The translations under genes and the position numbers were made by a program. Positions 42,178 through 52,629 of a stretch of 64,000 bases of DNA are shown in pieces. Source of the DNA: Burkholderia puraquae (GTDB taxonomy: Bacteria; Pseudomonadota; Gammaproteobacteria; Burkholderiales; Burkholderiaceae). Every line of letters starts with the position of its first letter. Within the stretch, counting starts at the first letter, position 1. A model generated the notes under the pieces. It saw only the letters and a program-made list of their open reading frames with translations, did no database searches and was not told the DNA's origin. The stretch covers positions 1 to 64,000 of the forward strand of contig NZ_NBYX01000017.1 of the NCBI RefSeq assembly GCF_002099195.1, written 5' to 3'.

Positions 42178-44130
42178 TCAGGGCGAGATCATGCCTAGAC
42201 GTTTCTTCAACGACTGCGGTTTGCCCTCGAAGAGCGCCGCGTAATAGACGGTGTTCGACAGCACGTTCTTCACGTAGTCGCGCGTCTCGTTGAACGGAAT
42301 CGTTTCTGCGAAGATCGCGCCTTCGACCGGCTGCGTCAACACCTGGCGCCACTGGCGCGGCCGGCCGGGGCCCGCGTTGTAACCGGCCGTGGCGAGCACC
42401 GGCGAGCTGTCGAAGTTGTTGTAGATGTCCGCCAGATACCAGGTGCCGAGCTGGATGTTGGTATCGATGTCGTGCATCTGCGTGCGCGAGATCGTGCCCA
42501 GGCCGAGCTTCTTCGCGACCATCTGCGCGGTGGCCGGCATCAGCTGCATCAGGCCGCCCGCGCCCACCGACGAACGCGCGCTCGTGATGAAGCGCGACTC
42601 CTGGCGGATCAGCCCGTACGCCCATTCGGTGTCGAGGCCCGTCGACTGCGCGTAGCGCTCGACGATGTTGCGGTATGGCGACGGGTAGCGCAGCGTGAAG
42701 TCGTGCTCGGCCTTCGTGCGGTCGGCCGTGTTGACCGTGCGGTCGAGCAGGTCGACGCGCTTGCCGTACTCGGCCGCGGCCAGCAGCTGGCGATCGGTCA
42801 TCCCGCGCAGCGGCCAGTTCCATTCGCGGTTGCCTTCGAGGCGCAGGTTCAGCGCGTAGAAACGCTGCGCAAGCGCAAAGCCCGGAATCTTGCCCATCGC
42901 GTCGATCTCGGCGTCGCTCACCTTCGTGCGCGGCGGGATCGTCGTGCGCTGGCCGAGCTCTTCACCGGCGAGCTGCCCGTAGAAGTTGAACTGGCCCGCG
43001 ACCTGCTCGAATTCCTGGTTCGCCTGCAGCGTGTCGCCGCTCTGCTTGAGCGCGCGCGCATGCCAGTAGATCCAGGCCGGATCGTCGCGCAGCGATGGCG
43101 GCATCTGCTCGATCGACCAGCGCACCATCGGCCAGTTGCCGGCGAGCAGCGCGGCGCGCGTGCGCCATTCGTAGCCCGGGTTCGACAGCGGCGCATTCGT
43201 CGATTTCGCGTACCAGACCGACGCGAGCGGCGAGCGCTTGATCGCGCCCTGGTAGCCGATCGCGCCCCACGCGATCGCCTGTTCCTGCTTGGTCAGCGAG
43301 GCGGCGACCGACGTCAGCATCCCGGCTGCCGCGTCCGGATCGTTGCGCGCCATGCGGCCGAGCGCGATCAGCGCGAGCTGGTGCGACGTCGCGTCGGGGC
43401 CGATGCCGCGCGCGAGGTACAGCGGCGGCGCGCTCGTCGCCTGGTCGAAGCTGACCGGGCGCGGGCCGAGCGCATCGACGATCTTGCCGCCGAGCGTCGT
43501 GTAGTTCTGCTCGTACGCGAGGCGCGCCTGCTGCCACACGTCGTCGCTCGTGAACTGCTGGTTGACCGTCAGCGCGGTGATCAGGTCGACGCACGCATCG
43601 CCGTAGTTCTTCGGCTCGACGAGCAGCGCACGCGCCGCATCGGCGACGTTCTCACCGCGCGCCGCGCGCGATTCGAGCGCATAGCACCTGACCTGCGTGT
43701 CGTCGTCGAGCACGAAGCGCTTGTATTGATCGTCGAAGCTGCGCCAGTCGTGGCGCGCACCGAGCACGAGCAGGTAGTCGTTGCGCAGGCGGTCGGCGAT
43801 CGCCTGGCCGTCGTAGCGCTGCAGGAACGACTGCACGGGCGCGTCCGGCGCGTCCACGCGCGCGCGGCCCGTCGAATCGAACAGCTGCGGCTTGATCTGG
43901 AAATACTCGACGTAGGACGGTACCGGATAGTTCGGGATCATCGACGCGAGCTGCGCGGCTTTCGCGGCGTCGTTGCGGCGCGCGGCTTCACGAAGCTGCA
44001 CGAAGGTCTGGTCGTCCCCGGAGACCGTATCGTCGTTCGGTGCGGCGCACGCGGCCGTGCCCGCGACGAGCGCGGCGGCCGAAAGCGTCAGCGCGACCGC
44101 GCGATATACTCGGAAAAGGCTGTTCGACAT
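42178..44130 (-). CDS. slt: Soluble lytic murein transglycosylase (Slt70-like)
   Basis: 650 residues, near Slt70 length. A signal peptide ends about residue 28-30 (GTAACAAP). A long alpha-superhelical U/L domain fills residues about 40-480, then the C-terminal catalytic domain with Glu511 in YGLIRQESRF, GAGGLMQLMPATAQ, IQLGTWYLADIY and LATAGYNAGPGRPRQW. It cleaves the MurNAc-GlcNAc bond of peptidoglycan forming 1,6-anhydro ends, in the periplasm. Its start is 20 bases from the start of the divergent fau gene, so the two promoters overlap the genes themselves. Confidence 0.94.
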   Translation of the reverse strand: MSNSLFRVYRAVALTLSAAALVAGTAACAAPNDDTVSGDDQTFVQLREAARRNDAAKAAQLASMIPNYPVPSYVEYFQIKPQLFDSTGRARVDAPDAPVQSFLQRYDGQAIADRLRNDYLLVLGARHDWRSFDDQYKRFVLDDDTQVRCYALESRAARGENVADAARALLVEPKNYGDACVDLITALTVNQQFTSDDVWQQARLAYEQNYTTLGGKIVDALGPRPVSFDQATSAPPLYLARGIGPDATSHQLALIALGRMARNDPDAAAGMLTSVAASLTKQEQAIAWGAIGYQGAIKRSPLASVWYAKSTNAPLSNPGYEWRTRAALLAGNWPMVRWSIEQMPPSLRDDPAWIYWHARALKQSGDTLQANQEFEQVAGQFNFYGQLAGEELGQRTTIPPRTKVSDAEIDAMGKIPGFALAQRFYALNLRLEGNREWNWPLRGMTDRQLLAAAEYGKRVDLLDRTVNTADRTKAEHDFTLRYPSPYRNIVERYAQSTGLDTEWAYGLIRQESRFITSARSSVGAGGLMQLMPATAQMVAKKLGLGTISRTQMHDIDTNIQLGTWYLADIYNNFDSSPVLATAGYNAGPGRPRQWRQVLTQPVEGAIFAETIPFNETRDYVKNVLSNTVYYAALFEGKPQSLKKRLGMISP

Positions 44131-44150
44131 CGTTATGAATGGAGCACGAA

Positions 44151-44747
44151 GTGAGCGAAAGCATAGCACGCAACCCTGTGCCGAACCCGAAGGTTGCGCT
44201 ACGCAAAGCGCTGTCCGGCGCGCGTCGCGACGCCGCGTCGCAACCCGCCGCGAACGCCGCGCTCGACGCGCGGCTGCGCACGCTGCTCGAACGGCTCGCG
44301 CCGCGCACGGTCGGGTTCTACTGGCCGCTGCCGGGCGAATTCGATGCACGCGACGCAGTGCTCGCCTGGTGCGCGGCCGGTGCCGGCCGGCGCGCCGCGC
44401 TGCCCGTGATCGATGAGCGGCACACACCGCTCGAGTTCCATGCGTGGGACACGCACACGCCGATGCGCGAGGGTCATCACCGGATCCCGGAACCGGCGTC
44501 GGGCATCGTCGTCGTGCCCGACCTGCTGCTGATTCCCTGCGTGGGATTCGATCTGCAGCGCTACCGGCTCGGCTACGGCGGCGGCTACTACGACCGCACG
44601 CTCGCCGCATGGCCGGGCAGCCAGCCGCCCGTGACGGTCGGCATCGCCTATGAAGCGTGCCGCGTCGACGCGCTGCCGGCCGAAGCGCACGATCTCGCGC
44701 TACGCTGGGTCGTGACCGACGGCGCGCTGTACCCGGCCGCCGGGTGA
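44151..44747 (+). CDS. fau: 5-formyltetrahydrofolate cyclo-ligase
   Basis: 198 residues from a GTG start preceded by a GGAG site at 44141-44144 with 6-base spacing; an ATG at 44139 would give 202 residues but has no ribosome site. Conserved segments: KVALRKALSGARR near the start, FYWPLPGEFDARD, VPDLLLIPCVGFDLQRYRLG and YGGGYYDRTLAAW (the ATP-binding glycine loop). It converts 5-formyl-THF to 5,10-methenyl-THF with ATP. Divergent from slt and convergent with the MarR-type gene. Confidence 0.94.
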   Translation: MSESIARNPVPNPKVALRKALSGARRDAASQPAANAALDARLRTLLERLAPRTVGFYWPLPGEFDARDAVLAWCAAGAGRRAALPVIDERHTPLEFHAWDTHTPMREGHHRIPEPASGIVVVPDLLLIPCVGFDLQRYRLGYGGGYYDRTLAAWPGSQPPVTVGIAYEACRVDALPAEAHDLALRWVVTDGALYPAAG

Positions 44748-44797
44748 TGCGGCGGGCGGCGCCGCATCCGACGTCGCACGCCCGTCAGCGCAACCGT

Positions 44798-45310
44798 TTA
44801 CAGCGACGCCGCCGCGCGCGCGGCCGTGTCGTACAGGCCCGATGCGTTGCGCAGCAACTGCGCCGCGTCGCCGATCTGCTCGTTGGTGAGCCCGCTGTCC
44901 TTCAGCGTCTCGATCAGGCAGTGCTCGCGCACCTCGCGGTACTTCAGGCACAGGTCGCGGCCCGCGTCGGTCGCGAAGAAGAACACTTCCTTGCCGTTCT
45001 TCTCGCTCTTCACATAGCCGCGGGCGATCAGTTTTTTGAGCGCATAGGTCGCGACGTGCGTATCCTCGATATTGAGCACGAAGCAGATGTCGGCGAGCTT
45101 CTTCTTGCGTTCGCGATGGCTGACGTGATGCAGCAGCGACACCTCGACCGCCGTCATGTCCTTCGCGCCTGCCGCCGACATGCAGCGCACCATCCACCGG
45201 TTGAACGCGTTGCCCGCCATGATGAGTCCGTATTCGAGCTCCGACAGCTCCGCACTCGAATCGGAAACGAGGTGTTCGGATGACACGATCTTGGTCGCAG
45301 GACGCTTCAT
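44798..45310 (-). CDS. MarR-type winged-helix transcriptional regulator
   Basis: 170 residues with a winged-helix domain (about 35-125: LEYGLIMAGNAFNRWMVRCM, MTAVEVSLLHHVSHRERKKK, ICFVLNIEDTHVATYALKKL recognition helix, then the wing GYVKSEKNGKEVFFF) and a C-terminal helical pair for dimerisation. Start chosen at MKRPATKIVSSEHL; an upstream extension overlaps the operator region. It is divergent from pxpBCA across a 148-bp gap containing a palindrome, so repression of the 5-oxoprolinase genes is the simplest inference. Confidence 0.88.
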   Translation of the reverse strand: MKRPATKIVSSEHLVSDSSAELSELEYGLIMAGNAFNRWMVRCMSAAGAKDMTAVEVSLLHHVSHRERKKKLADICFVLNIEDTHVATYALKKLIARGYVKSEKNGKEVFFFATDAGRDLCLKYREVREHCLIETLKDSGLTNEQIGDAAQLLRNASGLYDTAARAAASL

Positions 45311-45400
45311 GGAAAGGCGGCGCAAGCCGGATGACAGGGTGTGCCGAGTGTACGCCAGAAGCCCCGGCATACGGGCTAGGCGAAAACGCTTATTGGGAAG

Positions 45401-45421
45401 TTGTCGATATTTTATTGACAA
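45401..45421. promoter_or_regulatory. Palindromic operator candidate between MarR-type gene and pxpB
   Basis: TTGTCGATA (45401-45409) and TATTGACAA (45413-45421) form an imperfect inverted repeat, one mismatch pair per arm, in an AT-rich core typical of MarR-family sites. It lies 38 bases upstream of the pxpB start and 91 bases upstream of the MarR-type start. Confidence 0.6.
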
Positions 45422-45458
45422 TGTGCGCTAACATTGCCGTCCGAACCGTGCCAGTCCG

Positions 45459-46115
45459 ATGACGCAACCCCGCTTTTATCCGCTCGGCGATGCCGCCCTC
45501 GTCTGCGAGGTGCCGCCGCCCGCCACGCTCGATTGCCAGCGCCGCGTCTGGGCCGTTGCCGAGGCCGCGCGCGCGTGGCCCGACGTGGTCGACGTCGTGC
45601 CCGGCATGAACAACCTGACGATCGTATTCGACGCGCTCGCCACGACGGCCGAGTCGCTCACGCCGGCACTGCGCGACGCATGGGAAACCGCCGACGTCGA
45701 GCATGCGGACGGCCGCGAGGTCGAGATCCCGGTCGAGTACGGCGGCGCAGCCGGCCCCGACCTGCCGGCCGTCGCCGCGCATACCGGCCTGTCGGTCGAC
45801 GAGGTCGTCGCGCGCCACGCAGCCGGCGCATACGTCGTGTTCTTCGTCGGCTTCCAGCCGGGTTTCGCCTATCTTGGCGGGCTCGACACCGCGCTGCATA
45901 CGCCGCGCCGTGCGGCGCCGCGCCTCGAAGTGCCGGCCGGCTCGGTCGGCATCGGCGGTGCGCAGACGGGCATCTACCCGGCCATGTCGCCAGGCGGCTG
46001 GCAACTGATCGGCCGCACGTCGCTCGTGCTGTTCGATCCGGCGCGGCCGCAGCCGACGCTGCTGCTGCCCGGCGACCGCGTGCGCTTCACCATTGCGGGA
46101 GTCGACGCACGATGA
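45459..46115 (+). CDS. pxpB: 5-oxoprolinase subunit PxpB (KipI family)
   Basis: 218 residues. Family signature FFVGFQPGFAYLGGLDTAL followed by RVEVPAGSVGIGGAQTG-type sequence (here RLEVPAGSVGIGGAQTGIYP) and SPGGWQLIGRT. PxpB, PxpC and PxpA form the ATP-dependent 5-oxoprolinase that hydrolyses pyroglutamate to glutamate; PxpB activates the substrate with PxpC. First gene of the operon; its stop overlaps pxpC by 4 bp. Confidence 0.95.
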   Translation: MTQPRFYPLGDAALVCEVPPPATLDCQRRVWAVAEAARAWPDVVDVVPGMNNLTIVFDALATTAESLTPALRDAWETADVEHADGREVEIPVEYGGAAGPDLPAVAAHTGLSVDEVVARHAAGAYVVFFVGFQPGFAYLGGLDTALHTPRRAAPRLEVPAGSVGIGGAQTGIYPAMSPGGWQLIGRTSLVLFDPARPQPTLLLPGDRVRFTIAGVDAR

Positions 46116-47179
46116 CCCAGAACAACGCACCGGGCACCATCGAGGTGGTGCGGGCCGGCCCGCTGACCACCGTGCAGGATCTCGGGCGCCGCGGCACGCG
46201 CCATCTCGGCGTCGCGCAGGGCGGCGCGCTCGACGGCCTCGCGCTCGAGGTCGGCAACCGGCTGGTCGGCAACCGCCCCGACGCGGCAGGCGTCGAGATC
46301 ACGATCGGCCCGGCCGCCTTCCGCTTCACGCGCGCGACCCGCATCGCGATCACCGGCACCGAGTTCGGTGCAACGCTCGACGGCCAGCGCGTATATTCAT
46401 GGTGGAGCCTGCCGGTCGAGGCCGGGCAGACGCTCGTGCTGCCGGCCGCCAAACGCGGAATGCGCGGCTACCTGTGCATCGCCGGCGGCATCGACGTGCT
46501 GCCGATGCTCGGCTCGCGCAGCACCGATCTCGCATCGCGCTTCGGCGGCCTGGGCGGCCGCGCGCTGCGCGACGGCGATCGCCTCCCGGTCGGTGTGCTG
46601 CCGGCCGGCATCGGATGCCTGGCGGCCGATGCGCCCGAATTCGGCGTAAAGGCGCCGGCGTGGTGCGCGTTCGCGCGCGTCGACGAGCCGCCGCGCCGCC
46701 ACCGCCCCACGCATGCGCCGTGGGCGATGCCCGTGCGCGTGCTGCCGGGCCCCGACTACGCGTCGTTCGCCGCCGATTCGCAGCAGGCGTTCTGGGATGA
46801 AGAATGGCTCGTCACGGCGAACAGCAACCGCATGGGCTATCGGCTCGCCGGCGTCGAACTCGTGCGCGAGCGGCCGGCCGAGCTGCTATCGCACGCGGTG
46901 CTGCCCGGCACGATCCAGGTGCCGCCGAACGGCCAGCCGATCGTGCTGATGCATGACGCGCAGACCACCGGCGGCTACCCGAAGATCGGCACGGTGATCC
47001 GCGCCGATCTGTGGAAACTCGCGCAGGCGCGGCTCAACCTGCCGATCCGCTTCGTGCGCACGACACCCGACGCCGCGCGCGCCGCCCTGACCGCAGAACG
47101 TGCCTATCTGCGGCAGATCGACGTGGCGATCGACATGCGCGAGGAAGCGCGCCGCCGCGCCCAGTCGCAAGCGGCGTGA
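46112..47179 (+). CDS. pxpC: 5-oxoprolinase subunit PxpC (biotin-dependent carboxyltransferase-like, KipA family)
   Basis: 355 residues from the ATG overlapping the pxpB stop. Typical start VVRAGPLTTVQDLGRRGTRH, then GVAQGGALDGLALEVGNRLVG and YLCIAGGIDVLPMLGSRSTD. Cyclophilin-like double domain that pairs with PxpB. A frame upstream of the ATG is open but antisense-like and should be ignored. The next gene pxpA starts 73 bp downstream. Confidence 0.95.
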   Translation: MTQNNAPGTIEVVRAGPLTTVQDLGRRGTRHLGVAQGGALDGLALEVGNRLVGNRPDAAGVEITIGPAAFRFTRATRIAITGTEFGATLDGQRVYSWWSLPVEAGQTLVLPAAKRGMRGYLCIAGGIDVLPMLGSRSTDLASRFGGLGGRALRDGDRLPVGVLPAGIGCLAADAPEFGVKAPAWCAFARVDEPPRRHRPTHAPWAMPVRVLPGPDYASFAADSQQAFWDEEWLVTANSNRMGYRLAGVELVRERPAELLSHAVLPGTIQVPPNGQPIVLMHDAQTTGGYPKIGTVIRADLWKLAQARLNLPIRFVRTTPDAARAALTAERAYLRQIDVAIDMREEARRRAQSQAA

Positions 47180-47252
47180 CAATCGCGGTAGCGGTACCGA
47201 AGGCAGGAGCAGTAGCGGAGACGGGCCACGCAATCAGTGGACGAGGAACATC

Positions 47253-48017
47253 ATGGAAATCGATCTGAATGCCGATCTCGGCGAAGGATGCGGTTCGGAC
47301 GAGGCGCTGCTCGACCTCGTGACGTCCGCGAACATCGCATGCGGGTGGCATGCGGGCGGTGCGAATGCGATGCGCGACTGCGTGCGCTGGGCCGTGCAGA
47401 AAGGCGTGGCGATCGGCGCGCATCCGAGCTTTCACGATCCGGAGAATTTCGGCCGCAAGGAAATGCAGCTGCCGGCCGGCGACATCTATGCGGGCGTGCT
47501 GTACCAGCTCGGCGCGCTGTCGGCGATCGCGCAGGCCGAGGGCGGGCGCATCGCGCACGTGAAGCCGCACGGCGCGCTGTACAACCAGGCCGCGCGCGAC
47601 CCGATGATTGCCGATGCGGTGGTGTCCGCAGTTCGCGATTTCGATCCGTCGCTCGCGGTGTTCGGGCTCGCGAACAGCGTGTTCGTCGCGGCGGCGCGGC
47701 ACGCGGGGCTTGCCGCGGTGGAGGAAGTGTTCGCCGATCGCGGCTACCGCGCGGACGGCTCGCTCGTGCCGCGCAACCAGCCCGGCGCGCTGATCGATGA
47801 CGAGGACACGATGATCACGCGCACGCTGGACATGGTGCGCAGCCGGCAGGTACGCGCGATCGGCGGCGAATGGGTGATGCTCAATGCGCAGACCGTCTGC
47901 CTGCACGGCGACGGGCCGCATGCGCTGGCGTTCGCGAAACGGATCCGCGCCGCGCTCGAGGCGGTGGGTGTCGACGTGGTCGCGCCCGGCATGCTGCAGG
48001 CCGACGAACGCGCCTGA
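47253..48017 (+). CDS. pxpA: 5-oxoprolinase subunit PxpA (LamB/YcsF family)
   Basis: 254 residues. Diagnostic N-terminus MEIDLNADLGEGCGSDEALL and the segments TSANIACGWHAGGANAMRDC, GAHPSFHDPENFGR and VKPHGALYNQAARD. PxpA completes the hydrolysis of phosphorylated 5-oxoproline. An ACGAGGAAC ribosome site precedes the ATG. A 9-bp-stem terminator follows 34 bases after the stop. Confidence 0.96.
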   Translation: MEIDLNADLGEGCGSDEALLDLVTSANIACGWHAGGANAMRDCVRWAVQKGVAIGAHPSFHDPENFGRKEMQLPAGDIYAGVLYQLGALSAIAQAEGGRIAHVKPHGALYNQAARDPMIADAVVSAVRDFDPSLAVFGLANSVFVAAARHAGLAAVEEVFADRGYRADGSLVPRNQPGALIDDEDTMITRTLDMVRSRQVRAIGGEWVMLNAQTVCLHGDGPHALAFAKRIRAALEAVGVDVVAPGMLQADERA

Positions 48018-48051
48018 CTCGGCCGGCAGCGCGATCCGTCGCACCAAAGAA

Positions 48052-48074
48052 AAAAGCGCCCTCGTGGCGCTTTT
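48052..48074 (+). terminator. Rho-independent terminator after pxpA
   Basis: 9-bp perfect stem AAAAGCGCC / GGCGCTTTT with a 5-base loop (48061-48065); A-run on one side and T-run on the other make it bidirectional, suited to stop rightward pxp transcription and possible leftward read-through. Confidence 0.85.
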
Positions 48075-48555
48075 CCGTTGGCGCAATCGCTGCGGCTTCG
48101 CCGTCTGTCGATTCGCCCCCCGAAACCGTCCTGCGACGGTGACCGGAAAAATATTCCGGATTAAAAAACGTCCGCCGCCGCCCGATCACTGCATTCCCCG
48201 GTCAGACGACGGAACGTTGCTTATCCGCAAGTCGGCCTGCATGCATGTGTTGTCCGACGATGATTGGCCCCGCCGTACATGCAGACACTCCGCGGCCGGC
48301 ACGTGCTTCACGTGCCGGCAACGCTAACCCCGCGCTTATTTCTGCTACCCCGTAGAACTTATCTATTCTTTTCATTTTTTCAACTTGTGGGGTGAAGAAT
48401 AGATATTGGCAGAACGGGATGTCAATCGTTTTAAACGCTATTTTCCGACGATTCAAGGGTTTTCCTTATCGATTGCCGCCCACGCGCAGGCGTCTCGCCG
48501 CATGCGCCCGAGGTCAATCAAACAGGGGAAGATCGGTGCGGGCCGTCGGGCGCGA
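48075..48555. other. Gene-free intergenic region with AT-rich island
   Basis: 481 bp between the pxp terminator and the convergent TraB-like gene. Contains an 11-bp perfect hairpin GCCGGCACGTG / CACGTGCCGGC (48295-48319, 3-base loop) without a T tract, then an AT-rich island (about 48330-48465). In the island an 11-bp perfect inverted repeat TATCTATTCTT (48361-48371) / AAGAATAGATA (48396-48406) flanks a T-rich spacer. No coding frame of plausible composition is seen. Confidence 0.55.
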
Positions 48556-49635
48556 TCAGTTCGCGTCGACCCGGTATCCTTGCTGGCGCAACAATTCGAG
48601 CACGCCGCGCGGGCCGCCCAGATGCAGCGCGCCGATCGCGACGAACAGCGGCCGGTTCGGTGCGGCGATTGCCGTCATCCGTGCAACGAAGCGCCGGTTG
48701 CGCTCGTACACGATCTTGTTGTCGATCGACGCCGACAACGCCTTCGAACGCGCGAGCCGTTCGCTCTTCGCGACTGCCCATGCCGAGATCGCATCGGCGT
48801 CGCCAATTCGCCACAGTCGGTGCAGCGCCTTGATGTCGTCGGCGTTCTGCGCGGGCGTCTGCACCATGTCCTGCGCGAGCATCTCGCGCTGCTCGGCCAG
48901 CGTCAGCCCGGTGAACGCGCGCATCTGCTCGGCGAGCGTCTCGAGCCCGATCACGCGGCCGCCCTTCTTCTTCAGGAACACGTTCTGCAGTTGCGCCTCG
49001 GTGCCGTACTCGGTCTGCAGGCCGGCCGACAGCGAATCGTAGGTCTCGACGACGAGTGCCGCGAGCCACGGCCGCATCTTGCGGATCTCGGCGAGCGCGG
49101 CCGGGTTGCCGCGCAACCGCGCCGCGAGCCGCTGCCACAGCGGCTCCGGCAGCAGGCGCTGCAGGCACGGGTAGCGGCATACGCCGTACTTCGACACGTC
49201 GTCCTGCGATTCGAGCAGGTCGTCGGGCGACAGCTCGAGCGCCAGTGTGGGCGACGCGGCGAGCGCCGCGAGGATGCGCGGGCGGAACGGCTGCGCGCTC
49301 GGGTAATCGGACGGGTCGCCCGTGTGCAGCGTGCCGAGCACGTAGAGCGTGACCTTGCCCTTGGTTGCAACGTAGAACGGCATGCGCGCGGGCTGCACGC
49401 GCACGGTGCCGCGCGACACCGTGCCGTCCGACACGGCGGGCGCGTGGAAGCCCGGCAGGCTCATGCCGGGCGGCGGGACTTGCGACGGATGGATCGGTGA
49501 AGTGGCCGGCGCGCGCCCTTCGGCGCGCGCGGATTCGACGGGAACCACGAGGCTGGCCGCCACGCACGCGCCGGCCAGCGCCGCGCCCGTGACGGTACGC
49601 ACGCTCCAGCGCCGCGCGTAGCGGTACGCGCGCAT
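48556..49635 (-). CDS. TraB/GumN family protein
   Basis: 359 residues. A signal anchor or signal peptide lies at about residues 15-38 (TVTGAALAGACVAASLVVPV), followed by a TraB/GumN (PF01963) domain: KVTLYVLGTLHTGDP near the beginning, ALELSPDDL, and the terminal PLFVAIGALHLGGPRGVLELL with the GxLH motif. Family members are putative metalloproteases or polysaccharide-related proteins; no function is established for this one. Start at MRAYRYARRW because the frame upstream is Arg-rich and overlaps dppF's end. Gap to dppF stop is 58 bp; it may be transcribed from the dpp operon. Confidence 0.85.
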   Translation of the reverse strand: MRAYRYARRWSVRTVTGAALAGACVAASLVVPVESARAEGRAPATSPIHPSQVPPPGMSLPGFHAPAVSDGTVSRGTVRVQPARMPFYVATKGKVTLYVLGTLHTGDPSDYPSAQPFRPRILAALAASPTLALELSPDDLLESQDDVSKYGVCRYPCLQRLLPEPLWQRLAARLRGNPAALAEIRKMRPWLAALVVETYDSLSAGLQTEYGTEAQLQNVFLKKKGGRVIGLETLAEQMRAFTGLTLAEQREMLAQDMVQTPAQNADDIKALHRLWRIGDADAISAWAVAKSERLARSKALSASIDNKIVYERNRRFVARMTAIAAPNRPLFVAIGALHLGGPRGVLELLRQQGYRVDAN

Positions 49636-49693
49636 CACGCGCGCGCCGCCTGCCCCCGCACGGCGCACGCCGGATGCGCGCGCCGCCAACGCT

Positions 49694-50706
<1,013 letters not shown>

Positions 50707-50710
<4 letters not shown>

Positions 50711-51705
50711 CGTGCACCTCCCGTCAGGTCGAGGTTGGAAACGTTGAGCGGCTTGATGCAGCGTGCGCGCATCGCATCGTTGCCGGACACCAGCGTGTCG
50801 AGCGCCGGCCGCGCCTTGCGGCAGTCGTCGACGACGTACTTGCAGCGCGGCGCGAACAGGCACCCGGACGGGCGATCATCGCGGCCCGGCACCATGCCGG
50901 GCAATGCGGCAAGGCGACGCGCCCCCTTATTGTGCTCGGGAATCGCCGCGAGCAGCGCTTCGGTGTACGGATGATGCGGCGCGCGGAAGATGTCGGGCAC
51001 GCGGTTGGTCTCGATCACCTCGCCCGCGTACATCACCGCGACGCGCTGCGCGACTTCCGACACCACGGCCAGGTCGTGCGAGATCAGCACGAGCGCCATC
51101 CCGCGCTCCTTCTGCAGCTTCACGAGCAGGTCCATGATCTGCGCCTGGATCGTCACGTCGAGCGCGGTGGTCGGCTCGTCGGCGATCAGGAGCTTCGGGT
51201 TGCACGCCACCGCCATCGCGATCATCACGCGCTGGTTCATCCCGCCCGACATCTGGTGCGGGAACGACGCGATGCGGTTCTTCGCATCGGGAATACCGAC
51301 CTGGTCGAGCAGCTCGAGCGCGCGCCGGTGCAGCGCGTCGCCGCGCAAGCCCTCGTGCAGCTTCAGCACCTCCTTGATCTGGTAGCCGACCGTGTAGCTC
51401 GGGTTCAGGCTCGTCAATGCGTCCTGGAACACCATCGCGATGTCCTTGCCGACGATCTTGCGGCGCGCCTTCGGCGACGCCTTCAGCAGGTCGACACCGT
51501 TGAACGTGACTTCATCTGCCGTCACCTTGCCCGGCGCATCGATCAGGCCCATCAGCGCCATCATCGTCACGCTCTTGCCCGAGCCCGATTCGCCGACGAC
51601 GCCCACCACCTCGCCCGGCGCGATCGACAGGTTGATCCGGTCGACAGCGGGCAGGCCGTTGAAGTTCACCGCGAGATTGCGGATGGTCAGAAGATCTTGG
51701 CTCAT
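50707..51705 (-). CDS. dppD: Dipeptide ABC transporter ATP-binding protein DppD
   Basis: 332 residues, start at MSQDLLTIRNLAVNFNG. Walker A GESGSGKSV, signature QMSGGMNQRVMIAMAV, Walker B LLIADEPTTALD, and the C-terminal CLFAPRCKYVVDDC cluster of the Opp/Dpp ATPases. It lies 2 bases after the dppC stop and overlaps dppF by 4 bp. Inner-membrane associated, cytoplasmic side. Confidence 0.95.
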
Positions 51706-51707
51706 GG

Positions 51708-52625
51708 TCACGCCATCCGTTTCAGTTTGGGATCGAGCGCGTCGCGCAGCCCGTCGCCGAGCAGGTTGATCGCGAGCACCGAAATCAGGATCGACAGGCC
51801 AGGCATCGTCACGATCCACCATGCGTTGTCGATGTAGTCGCGCGCGGAGGCCAGCATCGCGCCCCACTCGGCGGTCGGCGGTTGCACGCCGAGGCCGAGG
51901 AAGCCGAGCGCGGCCGCGTCGAGGATCGCCGACGAGAAGCCGAGCGTCGCCTGCACGATCAGCGGCGCCGTGCAGTTCGGCAGCACCTGCGAGAACATCA
52001 GGCGCAGCGTGCCGGCACCGGCCACGCGCGACGCCGTCACGTACTCCTTCTGCAGCTCGCCGAGCGCCGAGGCGCGCGTCAGGCGCACATAGGCCGGCAG
52101 CGCGACGATCGCGATCGCGAACATCGTGTTGGTGAGGCCCGGGCCGATGATTGCGACGACCGCGACCGCGAGCAGCAGCGACGGCAGCGCGAGCAGCACG
52201 TCCATGATGCGCATCACGGGCGTGTCGGCCCACTTCTGGAAGAATGCGGCGACGAGCCCGAGCACGATGCCGGGAATCAGTGCGAGCACGACCGACACGA
52301 AGCCGATCCAGAACGACATCCGCGCGCCGAACATCAGGCGCGAAAGAATGTCGCGGCCCGCTTCGTCGGTGCCGAGGATGAATTTCCAGTTGCCGCCATC
52401 GAGCCACGCGGGCGGGATCTTCACGAAGTCGCGGTATTGCTCGACCGGGCTGTGCGGCGCGAGCAGCGGGGCGAACAGCGCGACCAGGATCAGCACGATC
52501 ACGACGACGCCGGCGCCGACGGCGCCGCGGTTGCGCGAGAAGTTGGCCCAGAATTCGCGCAGCGCGAGCGCACGGCCGCCGGCCGGCGCGGATTCGGTCG
52601 GCAAGGTGTTTTGCAGATTGCTCAT
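51708..52625 (-). CDS. dppC: Dipeptide ABC transporter permease DppC
   Basis: 305 residues. N-terminal OppC-type domain with one membrane span (RNRGAVGAGVVVIVLILVALF), then five spans with the EAA-like loop RASALGELQKEYVTASRVAG and the conserved LGTDEAGRDILSRLMFGAR. Partner of DppB. It is 4 bp downstream of dppB and 2 bp upstream of dppD. Confidence 0.95.
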   Translation of the reverse strand: MSNLQNTLPTESAPAGGRALALREFWANFSRNRGAVGAGVVVIVLILVALFAPLLAPHSPVEQYRDFVKIPPAWLDGGNWKFILGTDEAGRDILSRLMFGARMSFWIGFVSVVLALIPGIVLGLVAAFFQKWADTPVMRIMDVLLALPSLLLAVAVVAIIGPGLTNTMFAIAIVALPAYVRLTRASALGELQKEYVTASRVAGAGTLRLMFSQVLPNCTAPLIVQATLGFSSAILDAAALGFLGLGVQPPTAEWGAMLASARDYIDNAWWIVTMPGLSILISVLAINLLGDGLRDALDPKLKRMA

Positions 52626-52629
52626 GGGA

